DNA from: Pseudomonas putida
GTDB lineage: Bacteria > Pseudomonadota > Gammaproteobacteria > Pseudomonadales > Pseudomonadaceae
DNA: 64,000 nucleotides
Assembly: GCF_028682175.1 (NCBI RefSeq)
Contig: NZ_JANHKS010000007.1
Span: forward strand, 62,001 to 126,000
Reading direction: 5' to 3'
A program made the translations under genes and the position numbers. The notes beneath the pieces are model-generated. The model was not told the origin of the DNA, did not search any database, and saw nothing but the letters and a program-made list of their open reading frames with translations. Position 1 is the first letter of the stretch. Each line of letters starts with the position of its first letter. Positions 17,736 to 26,201 of the stretch are shown here, piece after piece.

Positions 17736-18799
17736 CAGGGATGTTCCTTTGCCGGCAGCAGCGCGACCAGTTCGGTCGCGACGCGCTCGGGAGAAAGGCG
17801 AGTGAAGCACAGCGGCCACTCGCGTTCGGTATCGAACCGGCGCTGGTCGGAAGCGTCAGGCCGATAGGTGCATTTCTTTTGCAGGCACGGCGCGCACGCC
17901 GGGTAATCGCCTGCCAGGTGAACCTGGGACTTGCCATACGCGCCGCTCAACCCCGGGTTCGTCGGGCCGTAGAGCGACAGGGTCGGCACGTCCATCGCCG
18001 CGGCCAGATGGCCAAGCCCGGTGTCCACCGCCACGCAACCCTGGGCACTGGCCAGCACTTTGGCGACGCCGGCCAGGTTCAATTTGGGGAGCACCTGGGC
18101 TTTATCAAGGCCCTGGGCGATACGCTCGGCGCGGGCCTTCTCCACCGGGTTGCCCCAGGGCAGGCGCACTTCAAGGCCCTGGGCGATCATGCGTTCGGCC
18201 AACTGACGCCAATACAGCTCGGGCCAATGCTTGGTCGCCCAGGTGGTGCCGTGCAGGAACAGCACGAAAGGCGCTGCGCGTTCGGCGTCCAGCAAACGGC
18301 TGCGGTCCAGGCCGTAATCCCCCACACCCTGGGGCACCTGATAGCCCAGCGCCTGGGCGAACAACTGGCGGGTGCGCTCAACGGCATGCTGCCCGCGAGG
18401 GACTGCGTAGGTCCGGTCATAGAAACGTGTGGCCAGTGGCTCGCGGGCGGAATTCTTGTCCAGCCCGGCAATCGGCGCCTTGACGTAACGGGTCAGCCAG
18501 GCGCTTTTCAGCAAGCCTTGGGCATCGATCACCAGATCATATTGGGTGTCGCGTAGACGCTGCTTGAACTGGCGCCACTGGCCGTTCTTGAAGGTCTGCC
18601 ACAGGTTCTTGCGCCAGCGACGGATCGCCACGGGCACCACCCCGGCCACCGCCGGGTGCCAGGTCGGGATCTCCGCAAAGCCCTCTTCCACCACCCAGTC
18701 GAACTGGATGCCGGGGATCGCCCGCGCGGCATCGGTCAGGGCAGGCAGGGTATGAATCACGTCACCCAGCGACGAGGTCTTGATCAGCAGTACCCGCAA
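17735..18799 (-). CDS. waaC: LPS heptosyltransferase I WaaC
   Basis: A 354-residue GT9 heptosyltransferase starting 'MRVLLIKTSSLGDVIHTLPAL', the standard nucleotide-binding start. The preferred start is the TTG at 18799: GAGG (minus strand, 18812-18809) lies nine bases before it, whereas the in-frame TTG at 18808 abuts that GAGG directly. The start follows the waaF stop by one base. The donor-site signature 'AVDTGLGHLAAAMDVPTLSLYGPTNP' is present. The enzyme adds the first L-glycero-D-manno-heptose to Kdo2-lipid A. An uncommon start codon may lower its level relative to WaaF. Confidence 0.95.
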   Translation of the reverse strand: MRVLLIKTSSLGDVIHTLPALTDAARAIPGIQFDWVVEEGFAEIPTWHPAVAGVVPVAIRRWRKNLWQTFKNGQWRQFKQRLRDTQYDLVIDAQGLLKSAWLTRYVKAPIAGLDKNSAREPLATRFYDRTYAVPRGQHAVERTRQLFAQALGYQVPQGVGDYGLDRSRLLDAERAAPFVLFLHGTTWATKHWPELYWRQLAERMIAQGLEVRLPWGNPVEKARAERIAQGLDKAQVLPKLNLAGVAKVLASAQGCVAVDTGLGHLAAAMDVPTLSLYGPTNPGLSGAYGKSQVHLAGDYPACAPCLQKKCTYRPDASDQRRFDTEREWPLCFTRLSPERVATELVALLPAKEHP

Positions 18800-18800
18800 G

Positions 18801-19835
18801 TCAGGCAACCTCGACCGGCGTGCCGCCCAACTGGCCCAGCGCGTTGATCACCGAATCAGGCTCCAGCAGGCGCAGGCAGTTGTAGTGGCCGAACCGGCAG
18901 GTGCGTTCGAAGCACGGGCTGCACTCGATGCCCAGTTGCACGATCTCGACGTGGTCAGCCAGCGGCGGGGTAAAGCCCGGCGACGTCGAACCGTAGACCG
19001 CCACCAGCGGGCGGTTCAGCGCGGCGGCCACGTGCATCAGCCCCGAGTCGTTGGACACCACAGCATCGGCGCAAGACAACAGGTCAATGGCTTCGGCCAG
19101 CGAAGTGCCTCCGCTGAGGTTCACCGACTCTTCGCGCAGGCCCGGGATCAAGCGGTCACGAATGCTCTCGCCCACCGGGAAGTCATTCTTGGAGCCGAAC
19201 AGCCAGACCTGCCAGCCTTCGCGAATCTTCGCCTCGGCGACCTTGGCATAGTGTTCGGACGGCCAGCGCTTGGACTCGCCGAATTCAGCGCCTGGGCACA
19301 GCGCCAGCACCGGACGATCCAGCGCCAGGCCGAACTTGGCCAGCGCGGCATCGCGGCTGGCGGTTTCGATCCGAAGGCTGGGCTTGGGATAAGGCCGCGG
19401 AATCTCGGTGCCCTTGTCATAGGCCAGGGCCATGAAGCGCTCGATCATCAGCGGGTACTGCTGTTTGTCCAGGGTGCGCACGTCACTGAGCAGGCCGTAG
19501 CGGAACTCGCCACGCCAGCCGGTGCGTTTGGGGATCCCGGCGAAGAACGGCACCAGCGCCGATTTCAGCGAGTTGGGCAGCAGGATGGCTTGGTCGTACT
19601 GGCCCTTGAGCGATTTGCCGATGTTGCGGCGGGTCGCCAGTTCAAGCGCGCCGTGGCCGAGCGGAAAGCTCAAGCCGTTGCGCACCTCTGGCATGCGCTC
19701 AAGGATCGGCCGGCTCCATTCGGGGGCCAGCACATCGATTTCGCACTGCGGGTGACGCTGTTTCAGGCACTGGAACAGCGTCTGCGCCATTACCATGTCA
19801 CCGACCCAGCTGGGCCCTACGATCAGAATTCTCAT
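18801..19835 (-). CDS. waaF: LPS heptosyltransferase II WaaF
   Basis: A 344-residue GT9 enzyme. The start at ATG 19835 yields 'MRILIVGPSWVGDMVMAQTLF', the family N terminus. 'VVSNDSGLMHVAAALNRPLVAVYGSTSP' is the ADP-heptose binding loop. It adds the second heptose to the inner core. It is the first gene of the core operon, followed by waaC, waaG, waaP and the kinases. A REP doublet separates it from glnE, so it likely has its own promoter in the 19836-19960 interval, where I see no clear hexamers. Confidence 0.95.
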   Translation of the reverse strand: MRILIVGPSWVGDMVMAQTLFQCLKQRHPQCEIDVLAPEWSRPILERMPEVRNGLSFPLGHGALELATRRNIGKSLKGQYDQAILLPNSLKSALVPFFAGIPKRTGWRGEFRYGLLSDVRTLDKQQYPLMIERFMALAYDKGTEIPRPYPKPSLRIETASRDAALAKFGLALDRPVLALCPGAEFGESKRWPSEHYAKVAEAKIREGWQVWLFGSKNDFPVGESIRDRLIPGLREESVNLSGGTSLAEAIDLLSCADAVVSNDSGLMHVAAALNRPLVAVYGSTSPGFTPPLADHVEIVQLGIECSPCFERTCRFGHYNCLRLLEPDSVINALGQLGGTPVEVA

Positions 19836-19962
19836 GCTCAATCCAAAAACCACCAGAAACGAGCAGGGAGGCCTATCAGACTGCGTGACGCTTCCACACA
19901 GCCTGACGCCTCCCTGTCATAGCTTTATATAGATCCGTTGGGCGGACCTTTCAGTGTTCTTT

Positions 19963-20042
19963 CCGGCCTCTTCGCGGGCAAGCCCGCTCCCACAGGGTCA
20001 TGTGATCACCTGTGGGAGCGGGCTTGCCCGCGAAGAGGCCGG
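19963..20042. repeat. REP doublet, tail-to-tail GCGGGCTTGCCCGC type
   Basis: Left arm ends CCCGCTCCCACAGG and right arm begins CCTGTGGGAGCGGG, with 12 bases between, so the two arms face opposite to most other doublets in the window. The arms are 34 bases and perfectly complementary, giving a very stable hairpin between the glnE stop and waaF. It may also stop glnE transcripts. Confidence 0.9.
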
Positions 20043-20069
20043 CAGATCCGTCAAACAATCCTGCCTGTA

Positions 20070-23021
20070 TCAACTCAACCCCAACTGCGCCCAGATCCGC
20101 ATCACCTCATGCCGCTCGTCAGCGAACTGATCGCCACTGACCACCCCCGGATTCTTCTGCAGGGCCTGCTTGTGGGCGGCTGAACGGTACGCCTTGTACA
20201 CCTCGCGCAGCAGGCTGGCATCGGCGGCGGGCATCAGTCCGACCTGCTCGAGACCTTCCAGAATGCGGATGTTATCGGTGTAACGGGACAGCTCGGGGTG
20301 CTCTCTGGACCACGCCAGGGCCGCGTATTGCACCATAAATTCGATATCGACGATACCACCGGCGTCTTGCTTGAGGTCGAACGACGACGTGGCGTCGAAG
20401 GCATTCGGGCCTTTGCCGGCCGCCGTGCCCTTGGTGCCGAGGTTGTCGCGCATCTTGGCGCGCATCTCGCTGACTTCCACCCGCAGCGTGTCCGGGTCCC
20501 GCTCGCGGCCCAGCACGGCAGCGCGCACTTTCTCGAAGCCCTGGCCCACATCCTGGCTGCCCACCAGCACCCGCGCCCGCACCAGCGCCTGATGCTCCCA
20601 GGTCCAGGCCTCGTTCTCCTGATAGCGCGCAAAGGCCCCCAGCGAACTGACCAGCAGGCCCGAAGCGCCCGAAGGCCGCAGGCGCATATCCACCTCGTAG
20701 AGCTGGCCGGAGTTGGTCTGAGTGGTGATCAGATGAATGATGCGCTGCCCCAACCGGGTGAAGAACTGCGCGCCGTCGATGGGCTTGGCACCGTCGGTCT
20801 CGGCCTGGGGGTCGCCATCGTGGACGAACACCAGGTCCAGGTCCGAACCATGCCCCAGCTCGATGCCACCGACCTTGCCATACCCGACAATCACAAAGCC
20901 CGGATCGCACAGGGTGCCGTCCGGACGCCGCGGCGCGCCGTGGCGTGCAACGGTGTGTCGCCAGGCCAGCGCCAGCACCTGTTCCAGAATCGCCTCGGCC
21001 AGCCAGGTCAGGTAGTCGCTGACTTTCATCAACGGCAGGCTGCCGGTGATTTCGGACGCCGCCACCCGCAGGCTGTGGGCCAGCTTGAAGTGCCGCAGCG
21101 CTTCCATCTGCTGTTCCAGATCATCCTCGGGGATGCGCGTCAGACGCTCGCGCAGTTCGGCGCCCAATTCCAGCGCCTGGGGTGGGCTGAACAGGCGGCC
21201 TTCGTTGAGCAATTCGTCCAGCAACAGCGGGAAGCGGGCGATCTGCTCGGCGATCCACGGGCTGGCAGCGCACAGGGTCAGCAGCCTGCGCAGTGCACCT
21301 GGGTTTTCGGTGAGCAGCACCAGGTACGCCGAGCGCCGGGCCACGGCTTCGACCAGTGGCAACACGCGCTCAAGCACCAGGTCAGGGTCGGAATGTTCCA
21401 CCGCCTGGGCCAACAACCGGGGAATGAAGGCATCGAGCCGCTCACGTCCCAGCCGCTGCATCGAGCGCAGTTGCGAGCTGTTGCGCAGGTTGTTCAGATG
21501 GTTGAGCGCCTTCTGGGCGTCGGCGAAACCGCCCTGCTGCAACTGACGGCAGGCGCTTTCTTCATTTTGAGAATCTTCCCACAGCGGCAGCCACTCGCCG
21601 CCGACAACCTCTTCGCCACCGTCCTGAGGATTTTCCTCTTCATCGGGGTCGGCGATGACCTGACGAAAGTGCCAGTCCACCCGGCCACGCCAGTACATCA
21701 GCTTTTCATGGAAGCTGTCCCAGTCGGCAAAGCCCATGATGAGGGCAATGCGCGCCTGGTCCTGCGGGTCATCGGGCAGCATCTGGGTCTGGCGGTCGGC
21801 GATGGCCTGGATGGCGTGCTCGGTGTAGCGCAGGAATTCATAACCTTCGCGCAGCTCGCTTACCACCGCTGGCGGCAAGTAGCCCTGCCCTTCGAGGGTT
21901 TTCAGCACTTTGAGCAAGGGGCGCTGTTGCAGGCTCAGGTCGCGGCCGCCGTGGATCAACTGGAAGGCCTGGGCGATGAACTCCACTTCACGGATGCCGC
22001 CCGAACCCAGCTTGATGTTGGCGGCCATGCCCTTGCGCCGCACTTCCTGCTGGATCAACTGCTTCATGGTGCGCAGGGCTTCGATGGCGGAGAAGTCCAG
22101 ATAACGCCGATAGACGAACGGTCGCAGCATTTCCAGCAGTTCCGCGCCCTTGGCCTGGTCGCCGCCGACCACCCGGGCCTTGATCATGGCGTAGCGCTCC
22201 CAGTCGCGGCCCTGATCCTGATAGTACTGCTCCAGCGCATTGAAGCTGAGCACCAGTGCACCGGACGAGCCGTAGGGGCGCAGGCGCATGTCGACGCGGA
22301 ACACAAACCCGTCCACCGTGACCGGATCCAGCGCCTTGATCAGCCGCTGGCCGAGGCGGATGAAGAACTCCTGGTTGTCCAGCGGGCGCTTCACGCCCTG
22401 GGTTTCGCCGCCTTCGGGGTAGGCGAAGATCAGGTCGATGTCCGAAGACAGGTTCAGCTCCACCGCCCCCAGCTTGCCCATCCCGAGGATGACCATCTGC
22501 TGCGGCTCGCCGCTGCGCCGTCCGGTGGGCGTACCGAATTGCTGGCAATGACGCTCGTACAGCCATTTATAAGCAAGGTCGATACTGCCATCAGCCATGT
22601 CGGAAAGGTCACGGCAGGTTTCGACCAGATCCGCCTGGCGGGTCAGGTCGCGCCAGATAATTCGCACTTGCTGGCGCGTACGTTGCCGACGTAGATTACG
22701 CCCCAGCTCATCGTCGCTGGTGGCAAGATCCACTGCCGCGGCGATCTGCCCACGCAACTCCCCGGGCGCGAAACTGCGCTCCAGCTCGCCGGATTCGGCC
22801 AGCTCCAGCAACATCTGCGGATCACGGATGATGTGCTCGGCAACAAAATCACTGGCCGCACAGACGCGGTCGAACGCACCACGGCGCTCGACGGGCCAGG
22901 CAGCGAAAGCCGCCTGATCCGTGTCAGTCATGGATTCAAGAGCGACACCAAAGGATTGTTGTGCCCGTGTGACCAACGGCAGCAGGATGGCCGGCAGGTC
23001 AGCCAGCAAGGGAAGGCTCAT
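20070..23021 (-). CDS. glnE: Glutamine synthetase adenylyltransferase / deadenylase GlnE
   Basis: A 983-residue bifunctional enzyme with two nucleotidyltransferase domains. The N-terminal (deadenylase) domain has 'LSSDIDLIFAYPEGGET' and the C-terminal (adenylase) domain 'GHGSDLDLVFVHDGD', both with the paired Asp residues of the fold. GlnE adenylylates glutamine synthetase to switch it off when nitrogen is plentiful and reverses this under the control of PII (GlnB/GlnK). Length fits the family. It is divergent from aceE with a 387-base shared upstream region. In P. aeruginosa ilvE lies between waaF and glnE; here it is absent from that place. Confidence 0.97.
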   Translation of the reverse strand: MSLPLLADLPAILLPLVTRAQQSFGVALESMTDTDQAAFAAWPVERRGAFDRVCAASDFVAEHIIRDPQMLLELAESGELERSFAPGELRGQIAAAVDLATSDDELGRNLRRQRTRQQVRIIWRDLTRQADLVETCRDLSDMADGSIDLAYKWLYERHCQQFGTPTGRRSGEPQQMVILGMGKLGAVELNLSSDIDLIFAYPEGGETQGVKRPLDNQEFFIRLGQRLIKALDPVTVDGFVFRVDMRLRPYGSSGALVLSFNALEQYYQDQGRDWERYAMIKARVVGGDQAKGAELLEMLRPFVYRRYLDFSAIEALRTMKQLIQQEVRRKGMAANIKLGSGGIREVEFIAQAFQLIHGGRDLSLQQRPLLKVLKTLEGQGYLPPAVVSELREGYEFLRYTEHAIQAIADRQTQMLPDDPQDQARIALIMGFADWDSFHEKLMYWRGRVDWHFRQVIADPDEEENPQDGGEEVVGGEWLPLWEDSQNEESACRQLQQGGFADAQKALNHLNNLRNSSQLRSMQRLGRERLDAFIPRLLAQAVEHSDPDLVLERVLPLVEAVARRSAYLVLLTENPGALRRLLTLCAASPWIAEQIARFPLLLDELLNEGRLFSPPQALELGAELRERLTRIPEDDLEQQMEALRHFKLAHSLRVAASEITGSLPLMKVSDYLTWLAEAILEQVLALAWRHTVARHGAPRRPDGTLCDPGFVIVGYGKVGGIELGHGSDLDLVFVHDGDPQAETDGAKPIDGAQFFTRLGQRIIHLITTQTNSGQLYEVDMRLRPSGASGLLVSSLGAFARYQENEAWTWEHQALVRARVLVGSQDVGQGFEKVRAAVLGRERDPDTLRVEVSEMRAKMRDNLGTKGTAAGKGPNAFDATSSFDLKQDAGGIVDIEFMVQYAALAWSREHPELSRYTDNIRILEGLEQVGLMPAADASLLREVYKAYRSAAHKQALQKNPGVVSGDQFADERHEVMRIWAQLGLS

Positions 23022-23062
23022 GGTCTATCCTTGATCGGCGTTCAAAAGACTACCCGATGTGG

Positions 23063-23073
23063 TGGTTTTACCT
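23063..23073. promoter_or_regulatory. Possible GntR-type operator near glnE start
   Basis: TGGTTTTACCT contains the dyad GGT-TTT-ACC, the same half-sites as the E. coli PdhR operator (TGGTNNNACCA), and shares GTTTTAC with the two stronger sites before aceE. It lies about 42 bases upstream of the glnE ATG. One end deviates from the consensus. Confidence 0.35.
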
Positions 23074-23227
23074 ACATAACAGGCTGGACTGTCGAACAAA
23101 GGTTAAAAATTGCTGACTAAAGATATTTATTGGTTGTCAGCATAACGTTTCACTTGATCTGTTTGTTGTTTCAACCAAAATCAGCGATTCGTTTCACAGC
23201 TTCACACGAGCGAAAACATCGTTCAGC

Positions 23228-23294
23228 TGTAGTTTTACTACTGTATATACAAGTCGAAAAGCTGAAACGGCCAAAGATTTGTAGTAAAACTACA
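23228..23294. promoter_or_regulatory. Paired GntR/PdhR-type operators upstream of aceE
   Basis: TGTAGTTTTACTAC (23228-23241) and its exact reverse complement GTAGTAAAACTACA (23281-23294). Each is itself a dyad TAGT-N3-ACTA, fitting the TNGTNNNACNA consensus of FadR-subfamily GntR repressors. Their centres are 52 bases apart, five helical turns, so bound dimers would lie on one face of the DNA. A TATATA element (23244-23249) lies between them. The rest of 23022-23408 holds the glnE/aceE promoter region and a TGCTGAC/GTCAGCA inverted repeat (23111-23142). The regulator gene is not in this window. Confidence 0.6.
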
Positions 23295-23408
23295 CAACGC
23301 CGGGTACAACGCCGGCGATCCAAGAATTTTTATACCGTCTGCCCACAAGGCCAGTCGCAACAAACTCAGGCGACCGATTCTGGAAGCCTTTCCGCCCTGG
23401 AGCAAGCC

Positions 23409-26057
23409 ATGCAAGACCTCGATCCCGTCGAAACCCAGGAATGGCTGGACGCCCTGGAATCGGTTCTCGACAAAGAAGGCGAAGACCGTGCTCACTATCT
23501 GATGACCCGTATGGGTGAGCTGGCCACACGTAGTGGTACACAGCTGCCGTACTCCATCACCACGCCATACCGCAACACTATCCCGGTTACCCGCGAAGCG
23601 CGTATGCCAGGCGACCTGTTCATGGAACGCCGCATTCGCTCGATCGTTCGCTGGAACGCTTTGGCGATGGTGATGCGCGCCAACATGCAAGATCCCGATC
23701 TGGGCGGCCACATCTCCACCTTTGCCTCCAGTGCGACGCTGTACGACATCGGCTTCAACTACTTCTTCCAGGCTCCGACCGAAGAACACGGCGGCGACCT
23801 GATCTACTACCAGGGTCACGCATCGCCAGGCATCTACGCTCGCGCCTTCCTGGAAGGCCGCTTGAGCGAAGAGCAGATGCTCAAGTTCCGTCAGGAAGTG
23901 GACGGCGGCGGTCTGTCTTCTTACCCGCACCCGCACCTGATGCCGGACTTCTGGCAGTTCCCTACCGTTTCCATGGGTCTGGGCCCGATCACCGCGATCT
24001 ACCAGGCACGCTTCATGAAGTACCTGGAAAACCGTGGGTTCATTCCGGCCGGCAAGCAGAAGGTCTGGTGCTTCATCGGTGACGGCGAGTGCGACGAGCC
24101 GGAAACCCTGGGCGCGATCTCCCTGGCTGGCCGTGAAAACCTGGACAACCTGATCTTCGTCATCAACTGCAACCTGCAGCGCCTCGACGGCCCGGTTCGC
24201 GGCAACGCCAAGATCATCCAGGAACTGGAAGGCGTATTCCGTGGCGCCGCCTGGAACGTCAACAAGGTCATCTGGGGCCGTATGTGGGACCCACTGTTCG
24301 CCCAGGACGAAGACGGCCTCATGCAGCGTCGCATGGACAAAGCCATCGACGGCGAGTACCAGAACTACAAGGCCAAAGACGGCGCCTACGTGCGCAAGCA
24401 CTTCTTCGGCGACGATCCAGAGCTGCTCAAGCGCGTCGAGAACCTGTCCGACGACGAGATCTGGAAACTCAACCGTGGCGGCCACGACCCGTACAAGGTC
24501 TACGCAGCGTACCACCAGGCGGTCAACCACAAAGGCCAGCCTACCGTCATCCTGGCCAAGACCATCAAGGGTTACGGTACCGGTGCGGGCGAAGCGAAGA
24601 ACACCGCGCACAACACCAAGAAAGTCGATATCGAGTCGCTGAAGAAATTCCGCGATCGCTTCGACATTCCGCTGAACGATTCCGAACTCGAATCGCTGCC
24701 GTTCTACCGTCCGGCCGAAGACAGCGCCGAAATGAAGTACCTGCGCAAGTGCCGCGAGAAGCTGGGCGGCTCCCTGCCACAGCGTAACCGCGGCAACATC
24801 AGCATCCCGACGCCTTCGCTGGATACCCTCAAGTCCGTCCTGGACGGCTCGGGCGACCGCGAAATCTCCACCACCATGGCGTTCGGTCGTATCCTGGCCT
24901 CGATGGTCAAGGATAAGGAACTGGGCAAGCGCATCGTTCCGATCCTCGCCGACGAAGCCCGTACCTTCGGTATGGAAGGCATGTTCCGCCAGTTGGGTAT
25001 CTACTCGCCTGTCGGCCAGCTGTACGAGCCAGTCGACCGCGACCAGGTCATGTACTACCGCGAAGAGAAAGACGGCCAGATCCTGCAGGAAGGCCTCAAC
25101 GAGGCAGGCGCGTTCTCCTCGTTCATCGCGGCGGGTACTGCCTACAGCAACTACAACACCCCGATGCTGCCGGTCTACATCTTCTACTCGATGTTCGGCT
25201 TCCAGCGTATCGGCGACCTGGCCTGGGCGGCTGGCGATGCCCAGACCCGCGGCTTCCTGCTGGGCGGCACCTCCGGGCGTACCACGCTCAACGGTGAAGG
25301 CCTGCAACACGAAGACGGTCACAGCCACATTCTGGCCAGCACCATCCCGAACGTGCGCAGCTATGACCCTGCCTATGCCTACGAGCTGGCAGTGATCATG
25401 CAGGAAGGCACGCATCGCATGATGACGCTGCAGGAAAACGTCTACTACTACATCACCGTGATGAACGAGAACTACCACCAGCCAGCAATGCCGGCCGGTG
25501 TAGAGCAAGGCATCATCAAGGGCATGTACCTGCTCGAGGAAGACAAGCGCGAAGCGGCTCACCACGTTCAGCTGATGGGCTCCGGCACCATCCTCAACGA
25601 AGTGCGCGAAGCAGCGAAGATCCTGCGCGAGCAATTCAACATCGGCGCCGATGTGTGGAGTGTCACCAGCTTCAACGAACTGCGTCGCAACGGCCTGGCC
25701 GTTGAGCGCAGCAACCGCCTGAAGCCAGGCCAGAAGCCACAATTGAGCTACGTTGAAGAGTGCCTCAATGGCCGCAAGGGTCCGGTGATCGCGTCGACCG
25801 ACTACATGAAACTGTTCGCTGACCAGATCCGTCAGTGGGTTCCTACCAAGGAATACAAGGTCCTGGGCACTGACGGCTACGGCCGTTCGGACAGCCGCAA
25901 GAAGCTGCGTCACTTCTTCGAAGTCGATCGTCACTTCGTGGTGCTGGCCGCTCTGGAAGCCTTGGCTGATCGTGGCGATATCGAACCTAAGGTCGTGGCT
26001 GAAGCCATCACCAAGTTCGGCATCGATCCTGAGAAGCGTAACCCGCTGGACTGCTGA
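23409..26057 (+). CDS. aceE: Pyruvate dehydrogenase E1 component AceE
   Basis: An 882-residue homodimeric thiamin-diphosphate E1. The start is ATG 23409 ('MQDLDPVETQEWLDALESVL'), with GGAG six bases upstream; the long upstream extension from 23130 crosses the operator region and is not coding. The ThDP/Mg motif is 'GDGECDEPETLGAISLAGRENLDNLIFVINCN'. It decarboxylates pyruvate and reductively acetylates the lipoyl groups of AceF. Length equals the P. aeruginosa protein. It forms an operon with aceF, separated by 144 bases that hold a strong stem-loop. Confidence 0.98.
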   Translation: MQDLDPVETQEWLDALESVLDKEGEDRAHYLMTRMGELATRSGTQLPYSITTPYRNTIPVTREARMPGDLFMERRIRSIVRWNALAMVMRANMQDPDLGGHISTFASSATLYDIGFNYFFQAPTEEHGGDLIYYQGHASPGIYARAFLEGRLSEEQMLKFRQEVDGGGLSSYPHPHLMPDFWQFPTVSMGLGPITAIYQARFMKYLENRGFIPAGKQKVWCFIGDGECDEPETLGAISLAGRENLDNLIFVINCNLQRLDGPVRGNAKIIQELEGVFRGAAWNVNKVIWGRMWDPLFAQDEDGLMQRRMDKAIDGEYQNYKAKDGAYVRKHFFGDDPELLKRVENLSDDEIWKLNRGGHDPYKVYAAYHQAVNHKGQPTVILAKTIKGYGTGAGEAKNTAHNTKKVDIESLKKFRDRFDIPLNDSELESLPFYRPAEDSAEMKYLRKCREKLGGSLPQRNRGNISIPTPSLDTLKSVLDGSGDREISTTMAFGRILASMVKDKELGKRIVPILADEARTFGMEGMFRQLGIYSPVGQLYEPVDRDQVMYYREEKDGQILQEGLNEAGAFSSFIAAGTAYSNYNTPMLPVYIFYSMFGFQRIGDLAWAAGDAQTRGFLLGGTSGRTTLNGEGLQHEDGHSHILASTIPNVRSYDPAYAYELAVIMQEGTHRMMTLQENVYYYITVMNENYHQPAMPAGVEQGIIKGMYLLEEDKREAAHHVQLMGSGTILNEVREAAKILREQFNIGADVWSVTSFNELRRNGLAVERSNRLKPGQKPQLSYVEECLNGRKGPVIASTDYMKLFADQIRQWVPTKEYKVLGTDGYGRSDSRKKLRHFFEVDRHFVVLAALEALADRGDIEPKVVAEAITKFGIDPEKRNPLDC

Positions 26058-26091
26058 GCCGTAAATCGAGAAGAGCGCTGAAAGCCATGCG

Positions 26092-26148
26092 CGAAACAGC
26101 CGCCGATGCGGAATTTACTTCGGTAAATGAGCATCTCCGGCTGTTTCG
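26092..26148 (+). promoter_or_regulatory. Intercistronic three-helix stem-loop between aceE and aceF
   Basis: A 57-base nearly continuous hairpin. The outer helix is CGAAACAGCCG (26092-26102) with CGGCTGTTTCG (26138-26148), 11 perfect pairs. The middle helix is GATGC (26105-26109) with GCATC (26131-26135). The inner helix is ATTTAC (26113-26118) with GTAAAT (26123-26128), capped by TTCG, a cUUCGg tetraloop. No U-run follows, so it is not a classical terminator. Stabilisation or processing of the aceEF transcript is a likely role. Confidence 0.75.
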
Positions 26149-26201
26149 TTGCTGGTGCACCAGCGCAGTCGAGTGAACAGGTTCTCCTGAGGAGAGACAT
26201 T

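Noticed and set aside
23130..23408. A 93-residue N-terminal extension of AceE
   Set aside because: It overlaps the paired operators, and the ATG at 23409 gives the exact family length and N terminus.
23238..25934. An 898-codon minus-strand ORF opposite aceE
   Set aside because: Antisense shadow of a housekeeping gene; composition is unlike a folded protein and it has no ribosome-binding site.
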